DNA of 64,000 nucleotides from Pictodentalium vernedei (GCA_031216915.1 CM062296.1:57658584-57722583); one strand, 5' to 3'; counted from the stretch's first letter, positions 30,056 through 41,640 are shown. Translations and numbers: made by a program. The notes: generated from the letters alone by a model not told the origin.

Positions 30056-32584
30056 ATACTATTATAATATTAGAACGTTTCTTTTCATGTTCTATCGGTC
30101 GATAGTACCTGAGTTTGTGTGATTTCTGAAATAAAACCAGAAGCAGAGAAGCTGCTGAAAGTTTTATTTCAGAAATCACACAAACTCAGGTACTATCGAC
30201 CGATAGAACATGGAAATAAACGTTCTAATTATTTTATGATGCCGAACAAAAGTACGTTCATTGTTATAATGTTAAGCGTAAACTGCAGCATGTCATCAGT
30301 CTTGTAACAACAATGTAGTCGAATCCAAAAACATGACGTCATTTCGAACGAATGACGTCTCTTCGAAAATGACTTGTCACAAGTGCCGTCGCTTTGGGAG
30401 TTTCTATATCAACAAATGCCAGTGTTTACAGCTGTTCATGTTATAATTCATTGTTAATGGTTGTGTGATAAGTGGTATAAATTATCGGAATATAAATTCA
30501 TGCTTCTCAGACGACGGCAGTTGATAGAATTAAGCGGAGTGAAACAATTTATTTTGAACTTGAGGCCGAGGTTCACTGAGGACGGGGATTACTAAACTTG
30601 TGGAAATATAATTGATTGAGGTTATAACTCATATTCAGTATTCACTGAGGTGGTGAACAACACGTGAGTTTTTAATATTTCTGATTCTTTTGAATTCATT
30701 GTTTGCAGTTAAAATTGAAAATACACCCACTGAAGATGATATATTTGTTGGTAAGTTTGTGTCTACCGGTGACGAAAAAAGTTAAACGAACACGGAGCCA
30801 GCGTTTGGTGTTGAGAAATTTCAATCGACGTTGATCAATGGAAGTGGAGCTTACATTTTCTTCTTTCTCTTGTCTCCAGGGAAAAACGTTCCGATAGTAC
30901 CTGTGTTTTGCCCCAAAACTCCAGTACTATGACTTTTAGAAGGTGTCGAATTAACCAATCACGGCTGATGTTACAAACTTGAGGCATAATAAATAACCAT
31001 AGCCCGGTGTCCACATATAGAGACAGAACGCGATATGTGTTTGAATCGGAGGGTGTTTTACACAACGAGTTGGAATGGCGTTGTCATATTTCACGAGAGC
31101 CGTAGTCTCGAACGAAATATGATTGCGTCATACCAATGAGTTATGTAAAACACCCACCGATTCAAACACACATTACGTGCTGTGTTTATTACACAACCCA
31201 TGCATTAAAATTAATTTAAATAAACAAATTTTAATTCCGACGTTTAAACCCAAAGGTGAAGAGTCTGTTTGTTTTGACTGAAGCTGTACTGAACAAATGG
31301 ATCGATAAAAAATCAAAACAACCTTTTCGAAACCAGTGTTTGTTGAAATTCGTATCGCTGTTTCTGTTCGGCTGGTGTCCATTCACACCTAACCATTTGG
31401 TGGCTATTACTGTTAGTAAAAATATAAGTACGAATTTGTGCAGATTTGCAAAACAGCTGGGAGAAACATTTTTAAAAGAAGTTCGAAGCATGTCAATATG
31501 TACGAAGATTTATGGAAATAAAGTTGACCAATTTAAATATAACAGATCCACAAAACGAGATGGCCACGGGACTGGGTTAATATTCTTGTTGGAAATGATT
31601 GGGTCTTTTGTAAAATATTATCTCATTTTTGGTTGACTAATTTTTTGTGAACGGACTTTATTTTGCTTTGGACGTTTTCATTTTGTACACTATGCGACAG
31701 ACTATCAATAATTTTATTATGCCTCAAGTTTGTAACATCAGTCATGATTGGTTAATTTGACACCTTCTAAAAGTCATAGTACTGGAGTTTTGGGGCAAAA
31801 CACGGGTACTATCAGAACGTTTTTCCCTGGAGACAAGAGAACGAAGAAAATGTAAGCGCCACTTCCATTGATCAGCGTCGATTGGAATTTCTCAACACCA
31901 AACGCTGGCTCCGTGTCCGTTTAACTTTTTTCAACAGCGGTAGACACAAACTTACCAACAAATATATCATCTTCAGTGGGTGTGTTTTCAATTTTAACTG
32001 CAAACAATGAATTCAAAAGAATCAGAAATATTAAAAAACTCACTCACGACGTGTTGTTCACCACTTCAGTGAATCCTGAATATGAGTCTCAGTTATGACT
32101 TGTGTTTCACTCCGCTTAATTCTATCAACTGTTGTCCGAGAAACATGAATTTATATTCCATTAATTTAAATCACTTTTCACACAAGCATTAACAATGAAT
32201 TATAACATGAACAGCATGATGCAGTTGTTAACATTGGCATTTGTTGATATAGAAGCTCCCAAAGCGACGGCACTTGTGACAAGTCATTTTCGAAGAGACG
32301 TCATTCGTTCGAAATGACGTCATGTTTTTGGATTCGACTACATTGTTGTTACAAGATTGATGGCATGCTACAGTTAACGCTTAACAATGAAAGTCATATT
32401 TTGTTCGGCAAAATAAAATAATTAGAACGTTTCTTTTCATGTTCTATCGGTCGATAGTACCTGAGTTTGTCTGATTTCTGAAATAACACCTTCAGCAGCT
32501 TCAGGTTTTATTTCAGAAATCACACAAACTCAGGTACCATCGACCGATAGAACATGAAAAGGAACGTTCTAATATTATAGTATA
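30056..32584. mobile_element. 2.5-kb foldback element with hairpin termini
   Basis: Long inverted repeat: arms roughly 30060-30998 and 31716-32580 around a 0.7-kb centre, bounded by TATTAGAACG / CGTTCTAATA. Each end is itself a hairpin of about 150 bp (30071-30225; 32424-32571): TTCTATCGGTCGATAGTACC...ATTTCTGAAATAAAACC and its inverse. AATATT lies at both outer borders, a possible target duplication but also palindromic. The arms share GACGTCATTTCGAACGAATG and GTGCCGTCGCTTTGGGAG. The centre holds another palindrome (31023-31180, TGAATCGGAGGGTGTTTTAC / GTAAAACACCCACCGATTCA) and a 126-codon frame (31256-31636 +) without recognisable domain. No transposase seen, so non-autonomous. Confidence 0.75.
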
Positions 32585-32975
32585 ACGAAATTTGGAAACT
32601 TTTCGAAGCGTGACTAATGACTCGATGGGAAAGGAACTAGTATGAACGGTGCTGGGAAAAAAGTTCCGGCTTGTACATCAACCAGTGAATACAGAATCAT
32701 TTATGTCATAGCGGCTATTCCGTTAAATACAAGGGTTTAAAGTTGAATGGATGTATAATAAATCACTATACATATCATAGTGTACTATGTTTGCAGTACT
32801 TACACTACTTACAGGATCTAGCTGGATGGTGCCGAAGCTTTGCACAGAAAAAAATTGCTTCCGCAAAAGTTCGGTTCCTTTTGGAATTTAACATTAACTG
32901 CTCCCCCAAATGTCCGGGTAATAGAGCACGATCGGGTACATGCTATACTACTAGCCAATCATCAAATAGCTAGTT
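32585..32975. other. Unannotated interval
   Basis: No supported feature. Confidence 0.4.
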
Positions 32976-33420
32976 AATTTGTAAAAACAATCTTCTAATA
33001 ATCTGTGAAAACAGATTACTAATCTGTAAAACAGATTATTAATATGTAAAAACAGTCTTGTAATATTCTGTAAAAACAGTCATCTAATAAATTGTAAATA
33101 CAGTCTTCTGATAATCTGTAAATTCAGATTACCAATCTGTAAAAAAGCAGATTATTAATCTGTAAAAAACGCCTTGTAATAATCTGTAAAACCAGTAATC
33201 TAATAAATTGTAAAAACAGTCTCCTAATAATCTGAAAATACAGATTACTAATCTGTAAAAACAGTCTTATAATAATATGTAAAAACAGTCATCTAATAAA
33301 TTGCAATAACAGACTCCTAATAATCTGTAAATACAGATTATTAATCTGTAAAACAGTCTTCTAATAATCTTAACATGTAAAAACATAAAAGCAGATTACT
33401 AATCTGTAAAAGCAGATTAT
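32976..33420. repeat. Minisatellite of AATCTGTAAAAACAG units
   Basis: Imperfect tandem array, period about 20-35 bp, alternating TCTGTAAAAACAGATTACTA and CTGTAAAAACAGTCTTCTAA. Each unit is a small dyad (CTGTAAAAACAG). Not CRISPR: spacers are not unique and the context is eukaryotic. Confidence 0.85.
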
Positions 33421-33739
33421 TAAATGAAAACGTCCTGATCCTAATACGCTGCCGCAGATATCCCATGACCGCTCCGAAAAATCTGTTAACGAAAATAATT
33501 ATGGAGGGCACCTGAAATTTAACCAGCGTTGACGGATGCACGTGAATAAATGGGATATAATCTTCCAAGGATGCGAAGCCTTGTGGAATGTTTGAGAGGA
33601 TAGTTTGTCAGTGACAGATTCCTTCAGTAGACGATAAACATATATTCCACTCGACATCGTGAAAGGTACGTTTGTTTCTCGCCATCATTATTGACAATGT
33701 CTGAACATTACACTGCCAAACATCAAACTACATTGGATC

Positions 33740-34313
33740 TAGGGCTGCACGATATTCAAAACGGAATACCGGTATCGGTATTTAAAAAAATACCGCTGTT
33801 GACCGGTATATCGAAGACTGTTGAGATATCTGAACATTAGTACCCAATCGGGACCTGAGCCATCACAGTAGGAACGAATTAGCATGCCTTGATGATGCAG
33901 TTTGAAAAATCGTTACATAGCGCAGATGATATCAAAATTTATTATTTTAAATATTAGTTTATCGGATTTTTAAAAAAAATTCTACAAGGCAATATAATGT
34001 GACCTCTCATTGGAACAAGCTCAACGAGCTCGTTCCAATGAGGGGTCACATGATATGGTTTTGTTGAATTTTTTGAAAATTATTTTTTTAACTGAATTTA
34101 TATATTACGTGGGCACATGCGGTTGATTCCATGAGCAATGGGATAATATTATTCATTCAGGGCTACAGTTAAAACTCAAGACATCTTGAAAATTAAATTG
34201 TGGGTGAATTGATAATGACGATGAACCGATATTTTTGTAATTACACCGGTATTCAATCGATACTGATTTGAATACCGGTATATATCGGGTTATCGATGTA
34301 CCGTGCAGCCCTG
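33740..34313. mobile_element. hAT-like non-autonomous element, copy 1
   Basis: Termini TAGGGCTGCACG / CGTGCAGCCCTG flanked by an 8-bp duplication ATTGGATC (33732-33739) / ATTGGTTC (34314-34321). The 8-bp duplication and CAGGGCTGCACG-type ends are diagnostic of hAT. Inner arms are rich in ACCGGTATYG dyads. Contains a family B MITE (about 33905-34152). No transposase. Confidence 0.85.
33905..34152. repeat. Family B MITE nested in hAT-like element
   Basis: GCGCAGATGATATCAAAATT ... CAATATAATGTGACCTCTC / GAGGGGTCACATGATATGG ... ATGAGCAATGGGATAA. Present at the same site in the second hAT copy, so inserted before that family amplified. Confidence 0.75.
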
Positions 34314-34429
34314 ATTGGTTCTTTATGTTTGTTCATTTGTTTGGGTTGAACGACACATTTAACAACTAGGGTCACATAGTATCAGAACATCGCTTGTTGA
34401 AACTATTTGTAAGACATTCATGAACACTG

Positions 34430-34862
34430 GCACTAATACAACGGAAAAACACATCGCAAATAATTTTCGTCATTGGAAGCGATAAACTGAGAATTCAGCT
34501 CACTTTAATTTCTAAAAGCTCTCAGCAAATTTAACACTAAAAGTATGGGAATTTTATTTAAATATTGAAATTTCAAAATGTTAGCAAATTTGTATAATTG
34601 ATGTGCGCATCAGTTCACGAGCTTAAGGCATTTTCCTGTAGAGTTGTTTAAAAATACAACTGTTTTTTAAACTTTTTTCCCCTTTGAATTTGAACGTTTG
34701 ACTATTACGCTCTGCTGAAAGCTGAAACCCCTTTTAAAGGGACGAAAACGTCGTTTTCACCATATTTTGATATTCATTTTTTTGGGGAAGAATAACAATT
34801 TGTAAATTACCGTAAAAACTCAAAGGCAAAGTGGACACTCAGAGTAGGTAGGTGAGATATTG
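34430..34862 (+). repeat. Family X dispersed repeat, copy 1
   Basis: AATTTTCGTCATTGGAAGCG..., AATTTAACACTAAAAG, TTGAAATTTC, TGTGCGCATCA, GGCATTTTCCTGTAGAG blocks recur at 43985-44285, 51945-52810 (interrupted) and 55945-56135. No coding signal; identity unknown. Confidence 0.6.
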
Positions 34863-34877
34863 ATAGATATTCTTAAT

Positions 34878-35234
34878 TATTTATTTATTTATTGGTGTTT
34901 AAGGTCATATATTTCTGCACAATGGCTAACCATGACCGTGACAGTTTTACGGGTGGAGGAAGCCGGAGTACCCGGAGAGAACCACCGAGCAACGGCGAGC
35001 AACTGTCAGCTCCCCAACATACCAACTCCACACAAGCAGGGTTAGCATGGGTTGAAGACAGGTGCACCATCGACCTGCAGTACGCCTTAGTACACAGCGT
35101 CACCGTGCCCCCACGTGGGCAATGGGGGTGAAGTGTCTTGCCCAAGTACACAACGCGGTTGCCACAGGTGGGATTCGAACCGAGGACCTCTCGGCTTGCA
35201 GCCTGCTCCTCTACCAACTGAGCCACCGCGCCCC
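34878..35234 (-). mobile_element. Full-length tRNA-headed SINE, copy S4
   Basis: 357 bp on the minus strand, flanked by a 15-bp duplication ATAGATATTCTTAAT (34863-34877, 35235-35249). Order on its sense strand: tRNA-like head (35234 to about 35162), central TTGGGCAAGACACTTCACCC, GGCACGGTGACGCTG, CTCGGTGGTTCTCTCCGGGT, then (AATA)n tail. The uninterrupted host repeat is at 53331-53560. The conserved body recalls domains shared among invertebrate SINEs; I do not name the family. Confidence 0.92.
35162..35234 (-). promoter_or_regulatory. tRNA-like internal pol III promoter of SINE S4
   Basis: GGGGCGCGGTGGCTCAGTTG start with perfect A box (TGGCTCAGTTGG) and B box (GGTTCGAATCC). The anticodon-loop-like stretch CTGCAAG would place GCA (Cys-type), but the anticodon stem is poor. 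A SINE promoter, not a functional tRNA gene: no acceptor pairing at the 3' side. Confidence 0.8.
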
Positions 35235-35302
35235 ATAGATATTCTTAATGATGGATTATCTGTGAAGTGTTGCTTCTGACTAGTCTGTCATGAAAAGCCA
35301 AA

Positions 35303-35382
35303 TTTCCTTTTGTAACTTTTAATAAACGAAAACATCAGACAACTGTCTGATGTTTTCGTTTATTAAAAGTTACAAAAGGAAA
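35303..35382. repeat. Near-perfect 39-bp-arm hairpin
   Basis: TTTCCTTTTGTAACTTTTAA...ACATCAGACA and its exact inverse with a minimal loop. A decayed relative is at 53463-53555, at the equivalent place in the sister repeat. Confidence 0.85.
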
Positions 35383-35389
35383 CTTGTTT

Positions 35390-36305
35390 TTCATGGCTTC
35401 ATTTTCTACTGATGTCATAGGTCATTGGAGTTATCTCAACATTTTTTTGCTTTTCTACTGGACCGTCCACTTCAAGGGATATAAATTATCAAAAGTCGAT
35501 GTTCATGGCGATACAATCCATCCGCTGCTGAATGTTATTCCAGTAATAAATTCTAAAACATTATCTTACCATAAGTATGTATTGGGTACGTAATTACCTG
35601 AATGTATCAGGGACCCCTACTACGAAATATGTATCTTGCAACTGCAGAATATAAGCGCGTGCTTGATTAAGATTGGTTTGCGTTACTGTTTATAGAACAT
35701 TACAAGCTTTCGAAACGCGTTTGAGAGGGGCCTTGTGCGTTTCTATATGTGACACGAGAGAAAACTCTCTTCCCAAAAGAACAATTATTAAATTATGAAA
35801 TCAAATTTATGCTTGAGTATCTGAATCACTGGAGGCATTCAAACTGGAACAACGTGCGGTTATCAGCCCAGGCATATTAGGGTTTTTCTCGAAACAGAAA
35901 TCGGAGAAAGCTGATTTTTACGGGGATTAATAAGAATATGTTTATGACCAATATAATTATCAAAAGTCACTAAAAATCCGAGTCGAGCCATTTGAGATAT
36001 GGTGATTTTTTTAGGAATGGTGTAAATTCTGACGTAACTCCATCAGTCTATATGCGAATGCAGTAATATGCACACTAATTTAGGAACTCTATCATGGAGC
36101 AGATGTCGCAATTGATGTTAGAGTTTACTCCCAGTCGATATTCCGTAATTGTGTTGACATTAATACCGAAGAGAGCATGGAAATTACACAACGATTCAGA
36201 CATTTTTCCCCATAAAAGACAGAGAGTAAATATATTCAGAAGACAATGAGTTGAAATATAAACCCTTATACTAGAACAGAGATTAATTCAAATAATCAAA
36301 TTGAT
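35390..36305. other. Unannotated interval
   Basis: A 69-codon frame at 35384-35593 without domain; otherwise nothing recognised. Confidence 0.4.
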
Positions 36306-36311
36306 AAGATA

Positions 36312-37040
36312 CACAGAGGATATGGAATGAGTATTTTTCTCATATAACATTTATGAAACGAGTCTAAGAATATTCCATTTTGGCGAGCCTCCGGCGAGCC
36401 CAAACGGAAAATTCGGACGAGTTTCATAAATATTATGTGAGAAAAACACTCATTTCATATTCTATTTATCATATGACACTCACACGCACAAATTAGCCAT
36501 TTAGTATGACTTTTTAACCCATCACCTAACTTGAATTGCAGACGGTACATGGAAAAAACATTCTCGTATAACTAAAAAAAATCATTCTTTGCTTCCAAAA
36601 CATAGGTTATGATCCCTCATTGGAACGAGCTCGTCGAGCTCGTTCCAATGAGGGGTCATAACCTATGTTTTGGAAGCAAAAAGTGAAAATATAAAAAACA
36701 AATGAATGGAGTTTTCCTTGTAGGTAAATGATTAATACAATATAACCCACCCAAAATAGGACAGATAACGTAAATTCTCCCTACTGAAATTATGCAAATA
36801 TCACCCAGTTGTATTTTGTTTAGCCAATCAAATTGTTCAGGCTTGAAATTGACCAATGAAGGCTCCTAACTGTAATTATGCAAATTATGAAAATGTGGCC
36901 CAGTTTTATTTTGTTCAGCCAAACAAATTGTCTAGTTTCGAAATTGACCAATGAAATCGGCGGGAGGCTTTATTTATCACTGATTAATATGAAAACAAAA
37001 TATCAAATGTTTTAAGGTGAACAAAACGGACGAATCATAT
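36312..37040 (-). repeat. Family U dispersed repeat, copy 3 (inverted)
   Basis: Inverse of 1337-2080: ATATGGAATGAGTATTTTTC... to ...CGGACGAATCATATGATAA. Same nested MITE. Confidence 0.8.
36514..36735. repeat. Family A MITE nested in U copy 3
   Basis: TTAACCCATCACCTAACTTG ... GTAGGTAAATGATTAA; GCTTCCAAAACATAGGTTATG subfamily. Confidence 0.8.
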
Positions 37041-37261
37041 GATAAAAACAAACATCACCACTCTTATCAATTTATGGCCGAAAACATAACATCATACCCT
37101 AAAACGTACTCCATGACTTCGTGAGTATGAAAGGCTAAAATAACACAAAACAAATAATCATGTCTTGAAAGCCCAACAATACAACAGGACTGATAACATA
37201 TCCTGTTTTATACCATGATTACCCACTCTTCTGTACACAAAAAGCCTATGATATAAAGTTT
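37041..37261. other. Unannotated interval
   Basis: No supported feature. Confidence 0.35.
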
Positions 37262-37597
37262 ATCTTTACACACCAACCGTGTCGAACACGCCAGCAATAG
37301 GATTGCAATAGTGGAAATTTACACCTACAGTGGAACTACCTCCATGTTGACCTTTGATGACCTCGCCTTGAATGCAAACTTGCCTAAATATATCACGCTT
37401 CGCCTCGTGAAGAGTGAATTCAAAACGGCAATTATTTATAACGTTTTTAAATAAGTTTCCCCCATAAGACACCAAATATTAACAACCATGCGTTGTCTCA
37501 TGTTAATAAATCATCCATAACTCGAAATACTATGTTATTAAGTTATTAAAATGAAAAAGGCCCCGTAATTGTTTTCGTTTCTTTTTCTATCTGTTGG
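37262..37597 (+). pseudogene. 3' end of a dispersed unknown gene, copy 2
   Basis: Plus-strand frame from about 37290 (EHASNRIAIVEIYTYSGTT) through LNANLPKYITLRLVKSE to IIYNVFK-stop (ends about 37457), then a 3' region homologous to 11035-11155. Better preserved than the copy at 11035. The minus-strand frame drawn over it is a shadow. Domain unrecognised; truncated at its 5' side. Confidence 0.65.
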
Positions 37598-37861
37598 AGG
37601 TAGAAATGGGATTGCACAGGATAGAACTGCAAAATGTGACAGGTCGATGAGAACCAGTTTTTACAAATATTGACCACTTGCGATAGACGCAGTCGCTAAT
37701 TCTGTATATTATGGTAAGGGAGTGATGCCTGTGCAGTTTTTAAAACAGACTGCTCGCGTCTATGTTTTGAGAAACCAGAGAAATCTCACATCAAAGACGA
37801 CAGTTTGCCTAAAAAAATCGTCATATTTTGGAGTCGTTATGTTATTTCGTATCCATACCTG

Positions 37862-38186
37862 CAAAATTCACGCGAAGCTCCCCTTTCAATGGATGTCTCT
37901 CGTTTGAGAATAGTATTGATCATTACTTTTGTGTATTTTAACCCATTAGCAACGTAAGAGCCAAAACCGGTCAGCGCTATTCTCAAAAATCGCCAATTAA
38001 TTTTCATTATATTATCATTTTTGTCTCAAAAACATAGGTTATGACCCCTCTTTGGAACGAGCTCGTCGAGCTCGTTCCAATGAGGGGTCATAACCTATGT
38101 TTTTGAGACAAAAAATGAAAACAATTAGTTATTCAAGAATTTTGTTTGCAAGTGTCGTCTGCTTTTCATGTTAGGTAAAGGGTTAA
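37862..38186 (+). repeat. Duplicated block with family A MITE, copy 2
   Basis: AATTCACGCGAAGCTCCCCT... flank plus MITE 37938-38186 (TTAA both ends), counterpart of 14936-15265. Confidence 0.75.
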
Positions 38187-38336
38187 GGCTGAAGAATTGT
38201 CGCAGCATCCAACTATTTATGACTTTGAAATATGGAAAAGTGGTGAAACTCAGAAAGCTCAACGCGGATTTTAGTGGACTTTCCGTGACGCATCCACAAT
38301 GTTATGACCTAAATAATATAACAATAACATGACTTT

Positions 38337-38505
38337 GGAGGGCGTTGTGGTTTATTAACGGCCCAACAGGTGTGAATAACAGCCCGACAGCCGTTAATAA
38401 GCTGAAGGTCTGTTATTCACGCGAAGTCAATTGGTTTTCATTCAGTTCGCTTGATTGAGGTGTAATGCCTTGTTAAACTGTGTTAATGTACTTGGGAACG
38501 CCCTC
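38337..38505. repeat. Small element with GGAGGGCGTT / AACGCCCTCT ends
   Basis: Inverted 9-bp termini with inner inverted GTTATTAACGGC-type and TGTTATTCACRCG motifs. Single copy here, so only tentatively a MITE. Confidence 0.4.
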
Positions 38506-38784
38506 TAAATTGGTAATAATATTTAAAAAACAACATTCTCCGATTTATATCCTTACCTTTCCCCGTTCACGTCTAATGCGCGTTGACTCTGTACTGTTAA
38601 AGTGCAGTCTTTTCGGGGTGTTAAATACGTACGTTTTTCCGAGAATCACAGAAGTTCAAGGCAACCAGCATGCTGTTTCATCTGAAACAACAAGCATATT
38701 TATGAGTCTGAAAATGGAATCTGAAATTAAAATGCTAGTTAGTCCTTCTCTCAAAGTACATGATATCACAGTTTTGTATTTTAA

Positions 38785-38973
38785 TTAATTTTAGAAAACT
38801 GATTTGCCAAACTTTCGACAATACCATATCATGTGACCACCTTATAAGAACGAGCTCGTCGAGGGTTCACACGATACGGTTTTGTTGAAATGTTTGGAAA
38901 ATTAATGTTTTTTAACTGCTTAATTTATAAATTGCGTGGGAAGATGCGGCCGCTTCGTTGGGAGAATGGTTAA
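38785..38973. repeat. Family B MITE, decayed
   Basis: CAATACCATATCATGTGACC / GGTTCACACGATACGGTTTTG, ends GCTTCGTTGGGAGAATGGTTAA. Follows a 102-codon frame (38480-38788 +) with no domain. Confidence 0.65.
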
Positions 38974-39074
38974 TCGAGTTATTACAGCAGAGATTTGTAA
39001 GATCACTCTATCACCACTATCATGTTTATGCACAACATCTCGCTCTTGTTTTGAAGGCTATATCTCGACTCGTA

Positions 39075-39387
39075 CAGCTAAAACTAGAAGTCCTGTCATG
39101 AAATGCGCACAAATAGCACGTTGATATGCGCGTTAATGTACGCGTTAAGGCCAAAGTAAAGCTATCAAATTTCTACATATGGCCTGTGCACAAGCAATGT
39201 TTCAGCCAATGGACCTCCGGGTAACCCGGAGGTCCATTGGCAGAAACATTGCATGTGTTTGCTATGAGTAACCAAGAGAACCTGCCGTGCTTTGGATGCC
39301 ATTCGATATGGCAATTGCGCGCAATTCCAACGCGCAATTAAGCCTAGATAAGCGCACTATTCGTGACAGGACTTCTAGTTTTAACTA
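39075..39387. repeat. Family C MITE, copy 9
   Basis: TA|CAGCTAAAACTAGAAGTCCTG ... TAGTTTTAACTATA. Core dyad perfect. Confidence 0.85.
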
Positions 39388-40089
39388 TATCTCCTCTGCG
39401 AGGCCCAATGTGTATGCTTTTAGCTGTCTAGAATTGATGTTGTTGGAGAGTACGTGAATGTGGTGTGATTTTCAACGTGATTTTCATAATAATAATAATA
39501 TTTGTTAGGCATTAAATCTACAGATGGCGTTTCATGGGTATGCCAACTTGAATGACTATGGGAAATCCATTTCTTTCAGACGGATTGGACGAGAATTCCA
39601 TAGTTTTGGCCCAGCAACCGCCAAATGTGCTATCTGCAGCAGAAATGAATTTAGATGATGGCTGAACCACGTTAAATTTATATGATGACCGAAGAGACAT
39701 TTGTTGTGTGTGACAGATAAGAAAAGTAGATAAGTATGGTGGTGCAGATCCATTAATGCATTTAAAGATAAAAAGAAAGAAAATTAATTTAATTCTCTGC
39801 TGAATGGAAAGTAAGAGGAGATCGAAAAGGACAGGTGTAACGTGGCGATACTTTCTAGACTGGGTGATACCATGTGTCGCACAATTTTAGATGTGCTGTA
39901 GCTTTTCAAGAGTGGAGGTTTTTTAAATCCTATCGAAAGAGAGTTTCAATAGCCGTGGCGACTGGAAAAAAAATGCGTAAACAAGCTGCTCTGATATGTT
40001 TTTGTGTCAACGAAAGGTTGCGAAAAAAACCGAACTCCGACAAACATGCCTGACATGTTCATTAGCTGTCATAATTTCATCCATGAAAT

Positions 40090-40795
40090 AAAGAGGGCTT
40101 AATTCCGTAAACGGGAATCCCCGAAAGCCGGTCACGATACTCGGGAAAGCTTTACCACGGAACCGGAAATGACGCATGTTACTGTTTGTGTGTTGAACTA
40201 ATGAACTCAAGTTTTCTAATTTCAAAACTGCCCAACGTAACATTATAAGATTTTGTCAGCCCTTACACGCTTGAATCTTTTGCAATCCGCCTTCTTCGGG
40301 AACCTTTCTCGCCAAATTACTGTAGTTCGCAATCAGTTCCGGAGGACTCTTCAATTCACAGCAAGATCTTCATTCGCTTCAAAATTCAACCTCGTCGTCA
40401 TTTTCTGAATCACTAGTAGCATTCACTACGCGCCACCGTCACCGCATTCAACGTCAACTCCTTCTTCACTGCCGCCACCTGTCTCCTCTGCGTTAAGCAG
40501 AGGAGGCTGGTGGCGGAACTGAAGAGGGAGCTGAAGCCGGAGGAGGTAGTGGTGATAAAACTAGCGATTCCAAAAATGAAGACGAGTTGGAAGCAGGTTG
40601 GGGTTTTCACACTTCTCTTAAGAAAAGAACTTTTCCGTGTGGAGATGGTAGATCGCCAATAAAATATTGTCATTTTCACGAAAATAAATATGTACTGTTA
40701 TCTTGTAAATTTACTTGATATTATCCGGGACATTTCCCGGTTCCCGGTTCTGAGTGTAATTTCATTCCCGTTTCTATAGAAAACAGGGAGCATAT
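40090..40795. other. Insertion in LINE, with Glu/Gly-rich hairpin
   Basis: Separates two LINE segments. Contains an inverted pair ACTCCTTCTTCACTGCCGCC...CTCCTCTGC / GCAGAGGAGGCTGGTGGCGG (40455-40530). The plus-strand frame after it (40498-40713) is Glu/Gly-rich, then Lys/Cys-containing; it has no ATG and I do not recognise it. Confidence 0.5.
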
Positions 40796-41319
40796 TAAAC
40801 CGTAGAAATACAGAAGATTACGGACACGTTGCTGGGGGACAATAGTTGAATCTATAATACTGAGGGTCAATCTGGAATTGTTCGTTGGGGTGGTAGACCT
40901 CTGAATATCATTTCCGTCTTATCATGATTCAATTTGAGGAACTTTTCCATCATTTGTGCCTTGATGTCTGAAAGGCAGCGTTCAAATTTTGTTGTGAGCA
41001 TTGTATTCTATTTCATAAGTGAAACTAATATACAGTTGAAAAGTGGGTCGTATAAAGTGTCCGTCCGTCCGGGCCACCGCAGATGGCATTGCGAGGTGAC
41101 CGTCCGTGTACAGTCGTTACTTGTGAGGTTGGAGGATAAAACCGTTAGTACACCAACCATCTGAGGTTTTTTTAACTTGTGAGGTGCGAAAAACCCACTT
41201 GTGAGTTGCGCAATTTTCCCCATACCTAACACCAAAACCACCTCACAAGAACATCTGCGGTAGAATGTCCGGGCCAACATTGGGGGTTTAGGAAATATTA
41301 TTATTAGGGGCTACCTCCA

Positions 41320-41640
41320 AATTAAGGTAGTGTTAGGGTTAGGAGTGGGGTGGGGTTAGGGTTAGGGGTAGCCCCAGAGTAGGGCTTAAGGTTGGGGGAG
41401 GGTTAGGTCCGGGGGGGGGGGGGTAGGGTTGGGGTCAGGGGTGGGGTTTTAGTTTTAGTAGCCCCTAAATCGAAAAATAGCTCCTAATCCTATTGGTTTG
41501 GCTATGTTGGGGTTGGGTCAGGGGTGCGGTGAGGTTAGGGTTAGGGGTAGTCCCAGAGTAGGGCTTAAGGTTGGAGGTTAGGTCACCGCCCCGCCCCCCC
41601 CCCCCCCCAAAATGTCACCCCCACCCCCAAGCTTGCGTGG
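41320..41640 (+). repeat. G-rich, telomere-like degenerate TTAGGG repeats
   Basis: GGGTTAGGGTTAGGGGTAGC occurs twice (41345 and 41530) within a duplicated block of about 185 bp, with poly-G in the first copy. Followed by poly-C and a hairpin (AAATGTCACCCCCACCCCC / GGGGGGGTGACATTT, 41611-41654). Too short and degenerate to be a telomere; an interstitial telomere-like or G-rich minisatellite patch. Confidence 0.6.

Noticed and set aside
31231..31636. Overlapping frames on both strands in the foldback centre
   Set aside because: No domain, symmetrical openness on both strands, non-ATG formal starts possible; evidence too weak to call a gene.
32976..33420. CRISPR-like regular array
   Set aside because: Units degrade gradually, spacers are not unique, and the context is animal repeat DNA; it is a minisatellite.
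35162..35234. Functional tRNA gene
   Set aside because: A and B boxes are intact, but the anticodon stem is weak, there is no acceptor pairing, and the sequence continues into a SINE with target duplications.
41320..41640. Chromosome end
   Set aside because: TTAGGG units are few and degenerate and sequence continues on both sides.
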